64,000 bases of DNA from Bifidobacterium castoris (GCF_003952025.1 NZ_QXGI01000002.1:248001-312000), one strand, 5' to 3'; shown: positions 1 to 10,289, counted from the first letter of the stretch. Made by a program: numbers and translations. Notes: a model not told the origin generated them from the letters alone.

Positions 1-566
1 GCGGGCGTGTGGATGCGGCCTTCGCAGATCACCGGCACATCGGGGAATTCCTGCACCATGGCGCTGAGCAATTCGAGGTCGGGGCCATCGGTTTTCGCGC
101 GTTCCCCCGTGTAGCCGGCGAGTGTCGTGGAGATGATGTCCGTCCCCGCGTCGACCGCCTGGCGGGCGTCCGCGAGACTGCCGCAGTCGGCCATGACGAT
201 GATGCCGTCGTCGTGCAGTGCGGCCACGGTCTCAGTGTAGGTGCGGTCGTCGGGGCGCGGGCGGCGCGTGGCGTCGAGCGCGACGATGTCCGCTCCCGCA
301 TTGGCGCAGCAACGGGCGTGGCGCAATGTGGGCGTGATGTAGACGCCTTCGTCGCCTTCTTTCCAAATGCCGATCACGGGCACTTTCACTTGACCTTTGA
401 TTGCTGCGATGTCGGCCAATCCCTGACAGCGGATGCCGCGCGCGCCGCCGATTTCCGCCGCCATTGCCATTTGGGCCATGGTCTCCGGGTGGCGCATCGG
501 TTCGCCGGGGTAGGCCTGGCAGCTCACGATGAGGCCGCCTTTGAGTTGTTCGATGATATGGTGCAT
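1..566 (-). CDS. nanE: N-acetylmannosamine-6-phosphate 2-epimerase, 3' end outside window
   Basis: The minus-strand reading frame starts MHHIIEQLKGGLIVSCQAYP and runs off the left edge without a stop. The (beta/alpha)8-barrel NanE features are present: the ESCQA-like start (IVSCQAYPGEP), GIRCQG, IGIWKEGDEGVYITPT, DIVALDATRRPRP and VMADCGS. The enzyme converts ManNAc-6-P to GlcNAc-6-P in the cytoplasm during sialic acid or amino-sugar catabolism. An AGGAGG site lies six bases before the ATG at 566. It follows the ROK kinase gene by about ten bases in the same direction, which suggests that the kinase supplies ManNAc-6-P. About 189 codons are visible, against roughly 230 for complete family members, so only the C-terminus is missing. 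Confidence 0.92.
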   Translation of the reverse strand, partial: MHHIIEQLKGGLIVSCQAYPGEPMRHPETMAQMAMAAEIGGARGIRCQGLADIAAIKGQVKVPVIGIWKEGDEGVYITPTLRHARCCANAGADIVALDATRRPRPDDRTYTETVAALHDDGIIVMADCGSLADARQAVDAGTDIISTTLAGYTGERAKTDGPDLELLSAMVQEFPDVPVICEGRIHTP

Positions 567-575
567 GGGTTCCTC

Positions 576-1535
576 CTAGTGGTGATTGTGCAGGTGTTGG
601 CGAGCGGCTACGGCCGCGCCGATGAGTGGCGCATTGCCGCCGAGCACGCCTTCGACGAGCGGGATTGTGCGGGTGAGTTGCAGTGCGCTGTCTTCGAATC
701 CGGCGCGCAACGCCTCCCACCACACTGCCCCGGCGTTCGTGACGGATCCTGAGACGACGATGACGTCGGGGTCGATCAGATTTGCGGCGCCGCCCAATGC
801 TTCGCCGAGCGCGCGGCCCGCCTCGGTGAGCACGCTGATCGCAAGCGGTTCGCCGGCTTCGGCCAGTTCGCACACGTCGCGTCCGTTCGCGATGGTCGTT
901 GTGGCGTCCCCGCACCGCATGGCATACAGTGTGGCCAGTCCGGTGCCGGAGGCCACCGGCTCGATGTGGCCGCAGGCAGTGCCGCAGGAACATGGCACGC
1001 CACGCCCGAGGGGGTGCATGACGTGCCCGATGTGGCCCGCCACGTCGTGTGCGCCGAAAACCGGCTGACCATCCACGATGAGCGCGCCGCCAATGCCGGT
1101 GCCTACGCCCACGGAAAGCACGCGGGAGTAGCCGACGCCTGCCCCATAGTGCGCTTCGCCCAAACCGTGGGCCACGACGTCGTTCACGACGGTCACGGGC
1201 GCCGCCTGCACCTTGTGCAGCGCGTCGGCAAGTCGTTGGCCGGTCCAGCCGGGAATGAGGTCGGTCGACGACACGATTATGCCCTGTGCGCTGTCCACCA
1301 CGCCCGCCGAGCCGACGCCAATGGCGTCGACCGCCCCCAGTTCCGCAAGCTGGCTTGAGGCAAGGTCCACAAGCCGCTGCAGCACCGCCGGTCCGCCTTC
1401 GGTGGAGTTCGTGGGCACCGAGGTGTTTTGCGGCGCGCCGCCGGCAAGCGTGCCGTCGGCGGCGAACGTGACCATGCCGGACGCAATTTTCGTGCCGCCC
1501 AGGTCAAAGGCGAGGATATGCATGTCGCTGGCCAT
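576..1535 (-). CDS. ROK-family sugar kinase, probable ManNAc kinase
   Basis: This 319-residue cytoplasmic kinase starts MASDMHILAFDLGGTKIASG, giving the ROK phosphate-binding loop DLGGTK. Further marks are VVNDVVAHGLGEAHYG with the catalytic Asp, VGVGTGIGGALIVDG, and the zinc site around HPLGRGVPCSCGTACGHIE. The ATG at 1535 shares one base with the stop codon of the upstream DUF4862 gene (TGATG), so translation is probably coupled. Next to nanE, phosphorylation of N-acetylmannosamine is the best guess. N-acetylglucosamine or another hexose cannot be excluded, because ROK specificity is not readable from these motifs. Confidence 0.85.
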   Translation of the reverse strand: MASDMHILAFDLGGTKIASGMVTFAADGTLAGGAPQNTSVPTNSTEGGPAVLQRLVDLASSQLAELGAVDAIGVGSAGVVDSAQGIIVSSTDLIPGWTGQRLADALHKVQAAPVTVVNDVVAHGLGEAHYGAGVGYSRVLSVGVGTGIGGALIVDGQPVFGAHDVAGHIGHVMHPLGRGVPCSCGTACGHIEPVASGTGLATLYAMRCGDATTTIANGRDVCELAEAGEPLAISVLTEAGRALGEALGGAANLIDPDVIVVSGSVTNAGAVWWEALRAGFEDSALQLTRTIPLVEGVLGGNAPLIGAAVAARQHLHNHH

Positions 1536-2476
1536 CACACCGCCCTCCCCGTTACGCCGAAGCGTTCCAGATCGCTCGCTTCGCGGATGCGTGCCAGCCG
1601 GTCCACGCGGGCGGGCAGGGAATCCGAGGCGGGTACGCAGACTTTCGCGCCAAGATAGGCAAGCGTGGGGCACTCCAGCGCGCATTGCACGCAGGAGGCT
1701 ATGCGCTCGGCGTTCATAAGCGACGCCGGTTCATCGGGCCACATGGGCAGATGGCCGTCCGCCCAGACGCCTCCGAATTCGGTTGCTTGGCCGGAGGCTC
1801 CGGAGAACATGAGCCCTGTGAGCACGCCGGCGGCCGCGGCCTTGCGCACATGCGCTTCAGGGGCGGCCGGATCGCGCGCTTCCAAGCAGCTGCGGCCCCA
1901 ATTGATCGTCAATCCGATTCCGGTCGAATCGCACACGTCGATCTCTTCGTCAAGGGAAAGGAAACCCTTTTCCGGTGGTTGTCCTTTGACGCAGGCGTCG
2001 CAATGTTCAATCACCAGTGCTGTGCCGCACCAGTCCCATGTGAGCAGTTCCTCCACGGATTGCCGCATCGCCGCGGCGTCCGCGCGCGAGGTGGGGGCTG
2101 AGTGGATTTCAAGATAAGCCATATCGTTGGATCCGCGGGAATCCACGAAATCCGCAATCGCATCATGGGCGTGACGCGCGAATGCAAGCGCCGCCCTGCG
2201 TCCGTCGGGGTCGGGGCTCGCCAAGCCGAAGTCGGCATCGGCGCCCACGCGTTGCATTGTCCCCGGGATGAGTGTGACTGTGTTGTGCTTCCAATGTTCC
2301 GGGATGTTCCGCGCGAGAACACCACGCGTTGCAGGGTCGGCAAGATCGCCGGGGTATGGCAGTTCCGCCCCATCGATCCACACTTGCTCGCCAAGCAATG
2401 CATAATACAGGGATTGTTCGTCGCGGTCGGCCGGCAGTGAGGCGTAGGCGCCGACAATGTAATGTGGACTGGTCAT
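1535..2476 (-). CDS. DUF4862 family protein
   Basis: This protein of 313 residues starts MTSPHYIVGAYASLPADRDE. It resembles DUF4862 proteins, which look like TIM-barrel, sugar-isomerase-like enzymes of unproven function. Acidic and His residues typical of a metal-dependent barrel occur in YLEIHSAPTS, LVIEHCDAC and GIGLTINWGRS. Several cysteines cluster at IASCVQCALECPTLAYLGAK. The start at 2476 was chosen because AAGGAGGAG lies five bases upstream; an earlier in-frame ATG at 2503 lacks such a site. It is the first gene of the operon with the ROK kinase and nanE, so it probably acts on an amino sugar or N-glycan-derived sugar (inference). Confidence 0.75.
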   Translation of the reverse strand: MTSPHYIVGAYASLPADRDEQSLYYALLGEQVWIDGAELPYPGDLADPATRGVLARNIPEHWKHNTVTLIPGTMQRVGADADFGLASPDPDGRRAALAFARHAHDAIADFVDSRGSNDMAYLEIHSAPTSRADAAAMRQSVEELLTWDWCGTALVIEHCDACVKGQPPEKGFLSLDEEIDVCDSTGIGLTINWGRSCLEARDPAAPEAHVRKAAAAGVLTGLMFSGASGQATEFGGVWADGHLPMWPDEPASLMNAERIASCVQCALECPTLAYLGAKVCVPASDSLPARVDRLARIREASDLERFGVTGRAV

Positions 2477-2513
2477 CGCTCCTCCTTCGGTGACGTGAAC
2501 CATTCAAAATTCA

Positions 2514-2523
2514 TCAGACAACA
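2514..2523. promoter_or_regulatory. Half-site of the GntR-type operator
   Basis: TCAGACAACA repeats the left arm of the large palindrome at 2584-2616 and lies about 40 bases upstream of the DUF4862 start codon. It could be a secondary binding site for the adjacent FadR-type regulator. Confidence 0.45.
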
Positions 2524-2583
2524 GATAACCTTGAGCATTATTATGCACTTCGAATATCAAGGTACGCTGAAAGAAGAGTCGAG

Positions 2584-2616
2584 GTCAGACAACATACATG
2601 TGGTATGATGTCTGAC
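2584..2616. promoter_or_regulatory. 33-bp palindromic operator between divergent genes
   Basis: The arms are GTCAGACAACATAC and GTATGATGTCTGAC, 14 bases each with one mismatch, around a 5-base centre. It lies between the divergent DUF4862-ROK-nanE operon and the GntR gene. A minus-strand promoter CTTGTC-17-TATGTT and a plus-strand -10-like TATGAT fall inside it. The symmetry suits a dimeric FadR-type repressor, probably the product of the gene at 2709. Confidence 0.75.
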
Positions 2617-2708
2617 AAGAGTCGCTGAATCGCTGCAGGGATTGTATGGGATGGCGACTGCGAAGGTGAAGCTGCACCAAACGACATACGACGTAGGCAG
2701 GGATTGCA

Positions 2709-3503
2709 ATGACGATGACTATCGACGATATTCAGTCTCGTATCGTATCGATTGGCGCTCCGGTCGATACCGCACAGACAGCACAGCGCGCGGCGGTCGC
2801 CCAGGCGTCGAGTCGATGCGAGGTGGCCATGGATGCCATCAAATCGTATATCATCCGCAAAGGGCTCAAGTCGGGAGAGCCGCTGCCCAACGAAGCGACA
2901 TTGTGCGACGAGCTTGGGGTGTCACGCTCATCGGTGCGTGAGGCGATCCGCAAGCTTGAGGCGTTGCGCATCGTTTCGGTGGCGCATGGCAAAGGCATGT
3001 TCGTGGGCGACATGTCGCTCGAACCGCTTGTGGAAACACTGAGCTTCCGTGCAATGACGGACGGCAAAAACGATCTTTCGAACCTGCTTGACGTGATCGA
3101 AGTGCGGCGCATCCTCGACCTCGGCGCAGCGGGGGCCGTGTGCGCGGCGATGCGCGGCACTGACCAACCTCGCCTGCTTGAGCTCACGGACCGCATGATG
3201 GAGGCGGCTCGCCAAGGCCGGCAGTTCATGGACGACGACATCGAATTCCATTCGATCCTGCTGCGCTCGGCGGGTAACCAGGTGCTGTCGCAGCTGGCGA
3301 ACAGCATGTGGCTCGTGCACATGGCGATCTTGCCGCAACTCGATCTTTCGGTGAGCGACGACCTTGTACGTAGCGCGCAGGCGCACCGTGACATGGCCGT
3401 CACCGCGATGGATGGTGATGTGGATGGGTACCGGGCTGCGGTCATCGAGCACTATGCGCCGATCGCCAGCATCGTTGAGACATATCTTGCCCAGCAGGCC
3501 TAG
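2709..3503 (+). CDS. FadR-subfamily GntR transcriptional regulator
   Basis: This is a 264-residue protein. Its N-terminal winged helix lies at about residues 40-105 (SGEPLPNEATLCDELGVS, then SSVREAIRKLEALRIVSVAHG). An all-helical FCD effector domain follows, with the metal-type DxxxH motif (DDIEFHSILL) and later His residues in AQAHRDMAVTA and VIEHYAP. It stands divergent from the nanE operon with a palindromic operator between them, so it is probably the NanR-like repressor of that operon and of itself. The ribosome binding site before the ATG is weak. About 40 residues precede the usual GntR start, so an internal start such as MDAIKSYII is possible. Confidence 0.85.
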   Translation: MTMTIDDIQSRIVSIGAPVDTAQTAQRAAVAQASSRCEVAMDAIKSYIIRKGLKSGEPLPNEATLCDELGVSRSSVREAIRKLEALRIVSVAHGKGMFVGDMSLEPLVETLSFRAMTDGKNDLSNLLDVIEVRRILDLGAAGAVCAAMRGTDQPRLLELTDRMMEAARQGRQFMDDDIEFHSILLRSAGNQVLSQLANSMWLVHMAILPQLDLSVSDDLVRSAQAHRDMAVTAMDGDVDGYRAAVIEHYAPIASIVETYLAQQA

Positions 3504-3518
3504 CCGGTAAGCCGCGCA

Positions 3519-5282
3519 CTACCCCGCATACGGCAGCGCCGGCAGTTCGGCGCCGTTGAGCAATGGCGCCGGGCCCCAGCTCTTCCACGCATACCGCACG
3601 GCGGTGGGGGAGGGAACCTGGGGTGCGGTCACGCGCACCGTCATACGGTCGGTGGCATCGCCGCTGGTGCCTGGCAGGATCCGCGCGGCCGCCTCCGCAT
3701 ACTTGCCGTCCGCACCGGCAACCTCGAATCCCGATTCGCCGGCATCGCGCGCTCCGGTCTCACCGGCTGCCGTGCGCATCGTATCCGGCGTCGTACCGCG
3801 CCAGTGCAGCCCACGCGCGTTGGTGAACGTCACGTCGAGCGCGCCGCCCGTTGCCGGCGCCACGCCCGCCACGCGCGGGCTTTCCGCCTCGATATCCGCG
3901 CGTCCGTACACCCCGCGCAACGCCATGTCCGCGATGCGCGTGCCGACGGTCGTCTTGTCGAGTGGATGGATGTTGTCGAACTCGCCGCAGTCCATCGTGC
4001 ACACGAGCAGCACGTCCTCGAGCGTCTCGCTCGCGTCGAGCTGCGCCGCGCGGATGACGGGCCAGTGCAGCGGATCCTCGCCGCGAGCGGCCATGTGGCC
4101 GTCGATCCACTGCGGCAACTGCACCACGATGAATGGCAGCGCGCGCGCCGCGGCATCAGCCTGATACCCGACCTCCGGCTCCTCATACCCGGCGAGATTC
4201 CACAAGGTGCGCCATTCCTCGATGAGCAGTCCGAGCAGCTCACGGTACGACTCGCACTGCGCCTCGTCCTCCTCGCCTTGGTACCAGAGGAATCCGCGCA
4301 ATGTGTATGGCGCCACACGGCGCACCATCGCCTCGTACGGCGCGCTCACACGGCGTTCGGAGAACGGCGTGACCGGCGGCGGCCACGGGCAGGGGCCGAT
4401 TTCCGCGTCGATCTGCGGTTGGGTGATGCCCGGATGGGCCTCTTTCATCGCCGCCACGTTGTTGTTCCACTGGTCGAACACCGTCTGCCACTCATCCGCC
4501 TCGGCGCGCATCTGTTCCTCGGTCTTGCCGGCGATCGCCGCTTCGTACCGCTCGACGTACGGGCGGCCGGCGTCGGAGCCGATCAGTGTGGCACGGCTCA
4601 TCCAGCTGGTAATCGATGTGCCGCCGATGTAGCAGTCGATGATGCCGACGGCCACATCCGCGCCAAGCTGTGCGCGCAACCGCGCCCCGAAATGATAGGC
4701 GATGGCGGACATGCCGGCGACTTGCGGCGCGAGCGCAGTCTTCCAGCCGGATGCCGCCTCGGCCGATTCGTCGATACGCCCGACCTTGGGTGTGTTGTAG
4801 AAGCGCAGGAGTGGGTCGTCCGCCGCGGCGATCGCCTCGTCGCCGTGTTCGCTCGTGTGCAGCTCGAGCTCCATGTTGCTTTGGCCGCCGGCAAGCCAGA
4901 CCTCGCCGATCATCACATCCACGAACTCCAGCCGGTTTGTTTCATGTGAAACACGCAGCGTATACGGTCCGCTCGCTGGCAGTGCGGGCAGGATCGCGAG
5001 CCACGGGGCCTCCGTCTCATGCTCTCCGTACGCCTGCGCCACGGACATCGTCTGCGCGACGGTCACACCTTGGGCATCCATCAGATCGACCACCACACGC
5101 CCGCCGGCCGGTGCCGTGCCGAACACGGCGACCGGCGTCTCGCGCTGCAGCACCATATGGTCGCTGAACACGGCGGCCACACGCAGCGAGCCGTTGCGTG
5201 TGCGTTCCGCCGCGCCGCTTGCGCGCGCCCCGCCGTCCGCGACCCCGCTCGCCCCGGGCGCGATTCCCGTCACTGTGACCAT
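3519..5282 (-). CDS. Sialate O-acetylesterase-like SGNH hydrolase
   Basis: This is a 587-residue protein. VWLAGGQSNMELE places the nucleophile near Ser135. WYQGEEDE and DCGEFDNIHPLDKTTVG supply the later blocks with the catalytic Asp/His, as in sialate 9-O-acetylesterases. It would remove O-acetyl groups from sialic acids or other acylated glycans. No signal peptide is visible, so a cytoplasmic location is likely. The start at 5282 (MVTVTGIAPG) has GGAGGAG seven bases upstream and is preferred over 5321. It is convergent with the GntR gene and follows the CE2 gene at 5336 in the same direction. Acetylated plant glycans are an alternative substrate. Confidence 0.82.
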   Translation of the reverse strand: MVTVTGIAPGASGVADGGARASGAAERTRNGSLRVAAVFSDHMVLQRETPVAVFGTAPAGGRVVVDLMDAQGVTVAQTMSVAQAYGEHETEAPWLAILPALPASGPYTLRVSHETNRLEFVDVMIGEVWLAGGQSNMELELHTSEHGDEAIAAADDPLLRFYNTPKVGRIDESAEAASGWKTALAPQVAGMSAIAYHFGARLRAQLGADVAVGIIDCYIGGTSITSWMSRATLIGSDAGRPYVERYEAAIAGKTEEQMRAEADEWQTVFDQWNNNVAAMKEAHPGITQPQIDAEIGPCPWPPPVTPFSERRVSAPYEAMVRRVAPYTLRGFLWYQGEEDEAQCESYRELLGLLIEEWRTLWNLAGYEEPEVGYQADAAARALPFIVVQLPQWIDGHMAARGEDPLHWPVIRAAQLDASETLEDVLLVCTMDCGEFDNIHPLDKTTVGTRIADMALRGVYGRADIEAESPRVAGVAPATGGALDVTFTNARGLHWRGTTPDTMRTAAGETGARDAGESGFEVAGADGKYAEAAARILPGTSGDATDRMTVRVTAPQVPSPTAVRYAWKSWGPAPLLNGAELPALPYAG

Positions 5283-5335
5283 GCTGTTGCTCCTCCGCTC
5301 CCTTAATCTCAGTAATTCCAACGCTTACGCGCGCG

Positions 5336-6430
5336 TCACCGCTCCCACAGCTCCGCGCCGAACGACTCGAGGTACGCGCACAGTTCGCGCGCCATCTCCT
5401 CGTCCTCGGCGATGCGCGGGTGCCCGGGCGTGCCGGTTCCCGCGCGTGAATACGCAAAATGCGTGACCTGCGGGTCGTTGCACTCCGCCACCACCTCGCT
5501 GATCGCGCGGTCCCAATTCGCGTCATGCTCGAGCACCGTCGTGGTGCACACGATGTGCGCGTCGGGGTATTGCGCGCGCAGGGCGTGGATGAAGTCGGCG
5601 TACCGCGCGCGCCAATGCACCGCGGTCTCGCCGGTGTAGTCGCGCGCCATGAAGTCATCGGGATGCGAATCGTTCTGCCCGAGCGCAATGACGACGACAT
5701 GCGGGGTGTAGTCGTGGAAATCCCACATGATCGGCTCGCCGAGCGCGGGATTGTACGCCGCGCGGTTCCAGATACTCTCCATGCCGATGTAGTCAGGCGC
5801 GTTGAACCAGCCGATGCCGTCGAGCAGCGGTGCGCCGCCCTGCGCGATGATGCGCAGCTCGGCGCCGAGCGCGCGTGCGGCGATCGCGCCATACGAATAC
5901 CACGCGTTGCTGTATGAGGACAGATCGACGTCCGGATCGGGTTTGCCGGTGTAGAGCACGGCCTCGTTGCGCTCGCCGCAGCTGACCGAATCGCCGTAGA
6001 TCTCGATGCGCCGTTCGCTCGGAGCGTCGAGCGGCGCCATGATATGCGCGTCGTCGTCGATGCCGACGCCGACGAACTCCATGTAGTGCATGCCACCGTC
6101 CTGACGCTTGAAGACGACCGCCCGATGCTCGATGTCCGGCAGATGGTCGGCGATGCGCAGCGTCAGCACGCCTTCGTCCTCCTCGGCATAGGGCGGCAGC
6201 TGCGGTTCGGCAGGCGACGGCACGCGCACGCTGTACTGCGTGTCGTCGATGATGACGCCGAGGCGGATGTCTCCGTAGTTCCAGTGATTGCGCAGCCGCA
6301 CGCTCAGTGTGGTGCCGGTGAAGCGGAAGCGCGCCTGCGTATACGGGAACACCCACAACAGGCCGTCCTCGGTCCGTTCGGTGCGTCCTTGGTGCTGAAA
6401 AGCTTGATTCGTATAGGCGATGAGCCGCAT
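5336..6430 (-). CDS. CE2-type acetylesterase (jelly-roll plus SGNH domain)
   Basis: This is a 364-residue protein. The N-terminal beta-sandwich, about residues 1-135, has RFRFTGTTLSVRLRNHWNYGD, and is followed by an SGNH esterase domain with IEIYGDSVSCGE (nucleophile Ser), VIALGQNDSHPDD and GTPGHPRIAEDEEMA (catalytic His). This two-domain order is that of carbohydrate esterase family 2, which deacetylates manno-, gluco- and xylo-oligosaccharides. No signal peptide is present, so it probably acts on imported oligosaccharides. AAGGAG lies just before the ATG. It is divergent from the GH1 gene and shares an AAGCGCT operator region with it, which fits acetylated glucomannan use. Confidence 0.8.
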   Translation of the reverse strand: MRLIAYTNQAFQHQGRTERTEDGLLWVFPYTQARFRFTGTTLSVRLRNHWNYGDIRLGVIIDDTQYSVRVPSPAEPQLPPYAEEDEGVLTLRIADHLPDIEHRAVVFKRQDGGMHYMEFVGVGIDDDAHIMAPLDAPSERRIEIYGDSVSCGERNEAVLYTGKPDPDVDLSSYSNAWYSYGAIAARALGAELRIIAQGGAPLLDGIGWFNAPDYIGMESIWNRAAYNPALGEPIMWDFHDYTPHVVVIALGQNDSHPDDFMARDYTGETAVHWRARYADFIHALRAQYPDAHIVCTTTVLEHDANWDRAISEVVAECNDPQVTHFAYSRAGTGTPGHPRIAEDEEMARELCAYLESFGAELWER

Positions 6431-6545
6431 GACACTCCTTCGTATGCATCGTGCCGATGTGACGCCGCCGCTGTGCGGAGGCAGGTATCACGTCTTCGTT
6501 GTCCGCTGTGTTCCGATGATAATCACGGCATCGACCGCGACATGC

Positions 6546-6557
6546 TGAAGCGCTAAA
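6546..6557. promoter_or_regulatory. LacI-type operator, TGAAGCGCTAAA
   Basis: This is a variant of the TTAAGCGCTTAA motif found across the mannan genes. It lies in the 305-base gap between the divergent CE2 and GH1 genes, about 22 bases before a TATATT -10-like box at 6579. Nothing else recognisable is in the gap. Confidence 0.5.
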
Positions 6558-6735
6558 GTTTTTCTGCGACTTCAATTATATATTGATACACTTATCAGCG
6601 GCGCGGAACGCCGACGGCGGCCTTCCGCGATCCGCTGAAGCGCAGGCCCCGCCCAAGAAGCAGCGGGCGGCGGCCACACCACTGGACCGGTCGACGCGGA
6701 TGGCGTCGGCGGTACGTCAACGAAAGGACGAAGCG

Positions 6736-8118
<1,383 letters not shown>

Positions 8119-8139
8119 GCGCCGTCGGACGATCACGGC

Positions 8140-8175
8140 ATGGGAGGGCGCCGACCCATATGGGTCGGCGCCCTC
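8140..8175 (+). terminator. Hairpin terminator after GH1
   Basis: A perfect 16-bp stem (GGGAGGGCGCCGACCC and its complement) encloses ATAT, starting 21 bases after the GH1 stop. There is no long T-run, as is common in GC-rich actinobacteria. Confidence 0.8.
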
Positions 8176-8399
8176 CCGTTGTGTTGTGTGTTGGAGACAT
8201 CGGAAGACACGCCGGAGCTATGAAGCGCTTAATGGCTGAAAGCGTTGCAGGTGCCGTTGTGAGGTGGTATGACATCAAGACGCGTGGAAGGTTTGTGCAA
8301 CGGTAAAACATTGGAAACATTGGAAAATCTGAACGCTTTATGACAGCGCCGGTGGGAGATGGTCATTATGCTGACGGCCGATGACGGCGACTAAATTAC
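8176..8399. other. Regulatory gap upstream of importer, no gene seen
   Basis: No plausible coding region is seen. The stretch contains one LacI-type operator copy (8221-8232) and several AAAGCG/AACGCTT half-like words, and leads into the promoter of the binding-protein gene. Confidence 0.6.
8221..8232. promoter_or_regulatory. LacI-type operator, TGAAGCGCTTAA
   Basis: The AAGCGCTT core is intact, and the site lies about 180 bases upstream of the promoter-overlapping copy at 8400. It could be an auxiliary site for repression by looping (inference). Confidence 0.55.
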
Positions 8400-8436
8400 T
8401 TAAGCGCTTGACAAACTGGAAAAAGTCGGTTATATT
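8400..8436 (+). promoter_or_regulatory. Promoter with operator on the -35 box
   Basis: TTGACA (8408-8413) and TATATT (8431-8436) are separated by 17 bases. The operator TTAAGCGCTTGA (8400-8411) overlaps the -35 box, so a bound LacI protein would block RNA polymerase. The same arrangement recurs at 10604-10640. Confidence 0.85.
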
Positions 8437-8543
8437 GATTCCATCGTTCACCTCAGGCAGGCAGAGAAGCCGAGAGGTGGCCCAGGCTCATCGCTGAGCC
8501 GGGCGTCGGCGACGACGCCCAAGAGACCAGGAAGGACACAAGA

Positions 8544-9926
8544 ATGAACGTCAAGAAGATCGCGGCGGCCGGTATCGCGGCGGCATGTCTCGTCAGCGTC
8601 GCTGCGTGCGGCGGCAACAACGGCAGCTCCGCGGACGGCAACAACAAGGCCGGCATCACCTATCCGGAGATCAAGCTCGGCGAGACCGACAAGGACCTCA
8701 AGGCAGAGATCACGTTCTTCAACGGGCGCACCGACATGGGCCTCGCCTCGTACCCGGGCAAGAACTGGGAGTCCTACATGAAGGACTTCAACGAGATGTA
8801 CCCGAACATCAAGGTCAATGTCCAGACCGATTCGAACTACGCGGATTCCGCGCTCACCCGCCTGCAGGCGAACAACGACTCGTGGGACATCATGATGATC
8901 CCGGCGGTCGACCGCTCCGAGTTCTCGAACTACTTCGTGTCCTACGGCAAGACCGAGGACATGGACAAGGAGATCAAGCTCGCGAACGAGAAGGCCTATG
9001 ACGGCCAGACCTACGGCATCGCGACCGACGGCCAGACCTCGGGCATCGTCTACAACGCCAAGGTCTTCGAGGAGGCCGGCATCAAGGAGCTGCCGAAGAC
9101 GCCGGAGGAGTTCCAGGCGGATCTCAAGCTCATCAAGGAGAAGACGAAGGCGATCCCGCTGTACACGAACTTCGCCGAGGATTGGGCGATGGGGGCGTGG
9201 GACGCCTACATCGGCGGCAACGCGACCGGTGATCCGAAGTTCATGAACCAGGTCATGCCGCACGACAAGACGCCGTTCGCGAAGGACGACAAGGCTCCCG
9301 ACACCCACCCGTACGCCGTCTACAAGACGCTGTACGACGCGGTCGCCAACGGCTACACCGAAGAGGATTACTCGACCACCGATTGGGAGTCCTCGAAGGG
9401 CAAGATCAACAACGGCGAGATCGCGACGATGGTGCTCGGCGCCTGGGCCGTGCCGCAGATGAAGCAGGCCGGCGACCACCCGGACGACGTGCAGTACATG
9501 CCGTTCCCGATCACCGTCGACGGCAAGCAGTACGCGACGCTCGCGGGCAACTACTCGATGGGCATCAACAAGAACTCCGACGCCGACCGCCAGAAGGCCG
9601 CGATGATCTTCGTCAAGTGGATGACCGAGAAGTCGGGCTACGCGAAGAACGAAGGGGGCATCCCGATCATCAAGGACGATGACTCCTACCCGGACACCTA
9701 CGAGCACTTCAAGGACGTCGAGCTGATCGTCGACGATCCGGCGAAGGAAGGCGAGGAGGACCTCTTCGCCGACATCAACTCGGATTCCGAGCTTGGTATC
9801 AACAACGGCAACGGCAAGAAGATCCAGGACATCGTGACCGATGCCGCCAACAAGACCAAGACCATCGACCAGATCATGGGCGAATGGGATGAGAAGTGGG
9901 GCGCGGCCGTCGAATCCGAGAGCTGA
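8544..9926 (+). CDS. CUT1 sugar ABC transporter substrate-binding lipoprotein
   Basis: This is a 460-residue lipoprotein with a signal peptide and lipobox VAAC (Cys22), followed by a Gly/Asn/Ser linker. The rest is a family-1 extracellular sugar-binding fold (ITFFNGRTDMG, NIKVNVQTDSNY, GQTYGIATDGQTSGIVYNAK, NNGEIATMVLGAWAVPQMK). It is anchored outside and delivers oligosaccharide to the permeases at 10771 and 11853. The promoter and leader are near-duplicates of those before the permease genes, and a terminator separates them. GH1, GH2 and mannose-isomerase neighbours suggest beta-manno- or beta-gluco-oligosaccharides. No ATPase gene is linked. Confidence 0.9.
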   Translation: MNVKKIAAAGIAAACLVSVAACGGNNGSSADGNNKAGITYPEIKLGETDKDLKAEITFFNGRTDMGLASYPGKNWESYMKDFNEMYPNIKVNVQTDSNYADSALTRLQANNDSWDIMMIPAVDRSEFSNYFVSYGKTEDMDKEIKLANEKAYDGQTYGIATDGQTSGIVYNAKVFEEAGIKELPKTPEEFQADLKLIKEKTKAIPLYTNFAEDWAMGAWDAYIGGNATGDPKFMNQVMPHDKTPFAKDDKAPDTHPYAVYKTLYDAVANGYTEEDYSTTDWESSKGKINNGEIATMVLGAWAVPQMKQAGDHPDDVQYMPFPITVDGKQYATLAGNYSMGINKNSDADRQKAAMIFVKWMTEKSGYAKNEGGIPIIKDDDSYPDTYEHFKDVELIVDDPAKEGEEDLFADINSDSELGINNGNGKKIQDIVTDAANKTKTIDQIMGEWDEKWGAAVESES

Positions 9927-10022
9927 TCCGATGAGCGTCGGCGTCCTGGGCGGGCGCTGACGCTCCGTCCCTGTCGCACGCCACTACCTCCTTTACCTCT
10001 ACCTCCTTTCCCTTTCTTTCCT

Positions 10023-10058
10023 CGATGGGGCCGGAACGTTGCCGTTCCGGCCCCATCG
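10023..10058 (+). terminator. Terminator after binding-protein gene
   Basis: The 16-bp stem starts CGATGGGGCCGGAACG, has a 4-base loop, and separates the binding-protein message from the permease genes. Confidence 0.8.
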
Positions 10059-10277
10059 TCGTTATAGGGGAAAGGGCCTGCGGGAACGCGGAGCGATGTC
10101 CGATGGGCTGCTGTGCGGTGTACGCCAGGGTCGCCGCCCTATGGGCGGCGGTCGGCGCATGGGGCGTCATGACACTTTGTCGGGCGCCGGGGGGGGTGTT
10201 GTGACGCGCACGCTCATGCACGCATCGTTGGGCGAGTCGTGGGTGCATGGAAACTCGCCGTTGGGGGAATGATATAG

Positions 10278-10289
10278 TTATGCGCTTAA
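10278..10289. promoter_or_regulatory. LacI-type operator, TTATGCGCTTAA
   Basis: It differs by one base from TTAAGCGCTTAA and lies next to a TATAGT box, about 330 bases upstream of the permease promoter. A weaker copy, TGAAGCGCTGAA, lies at 10321-10332. Confidence 0.5.
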
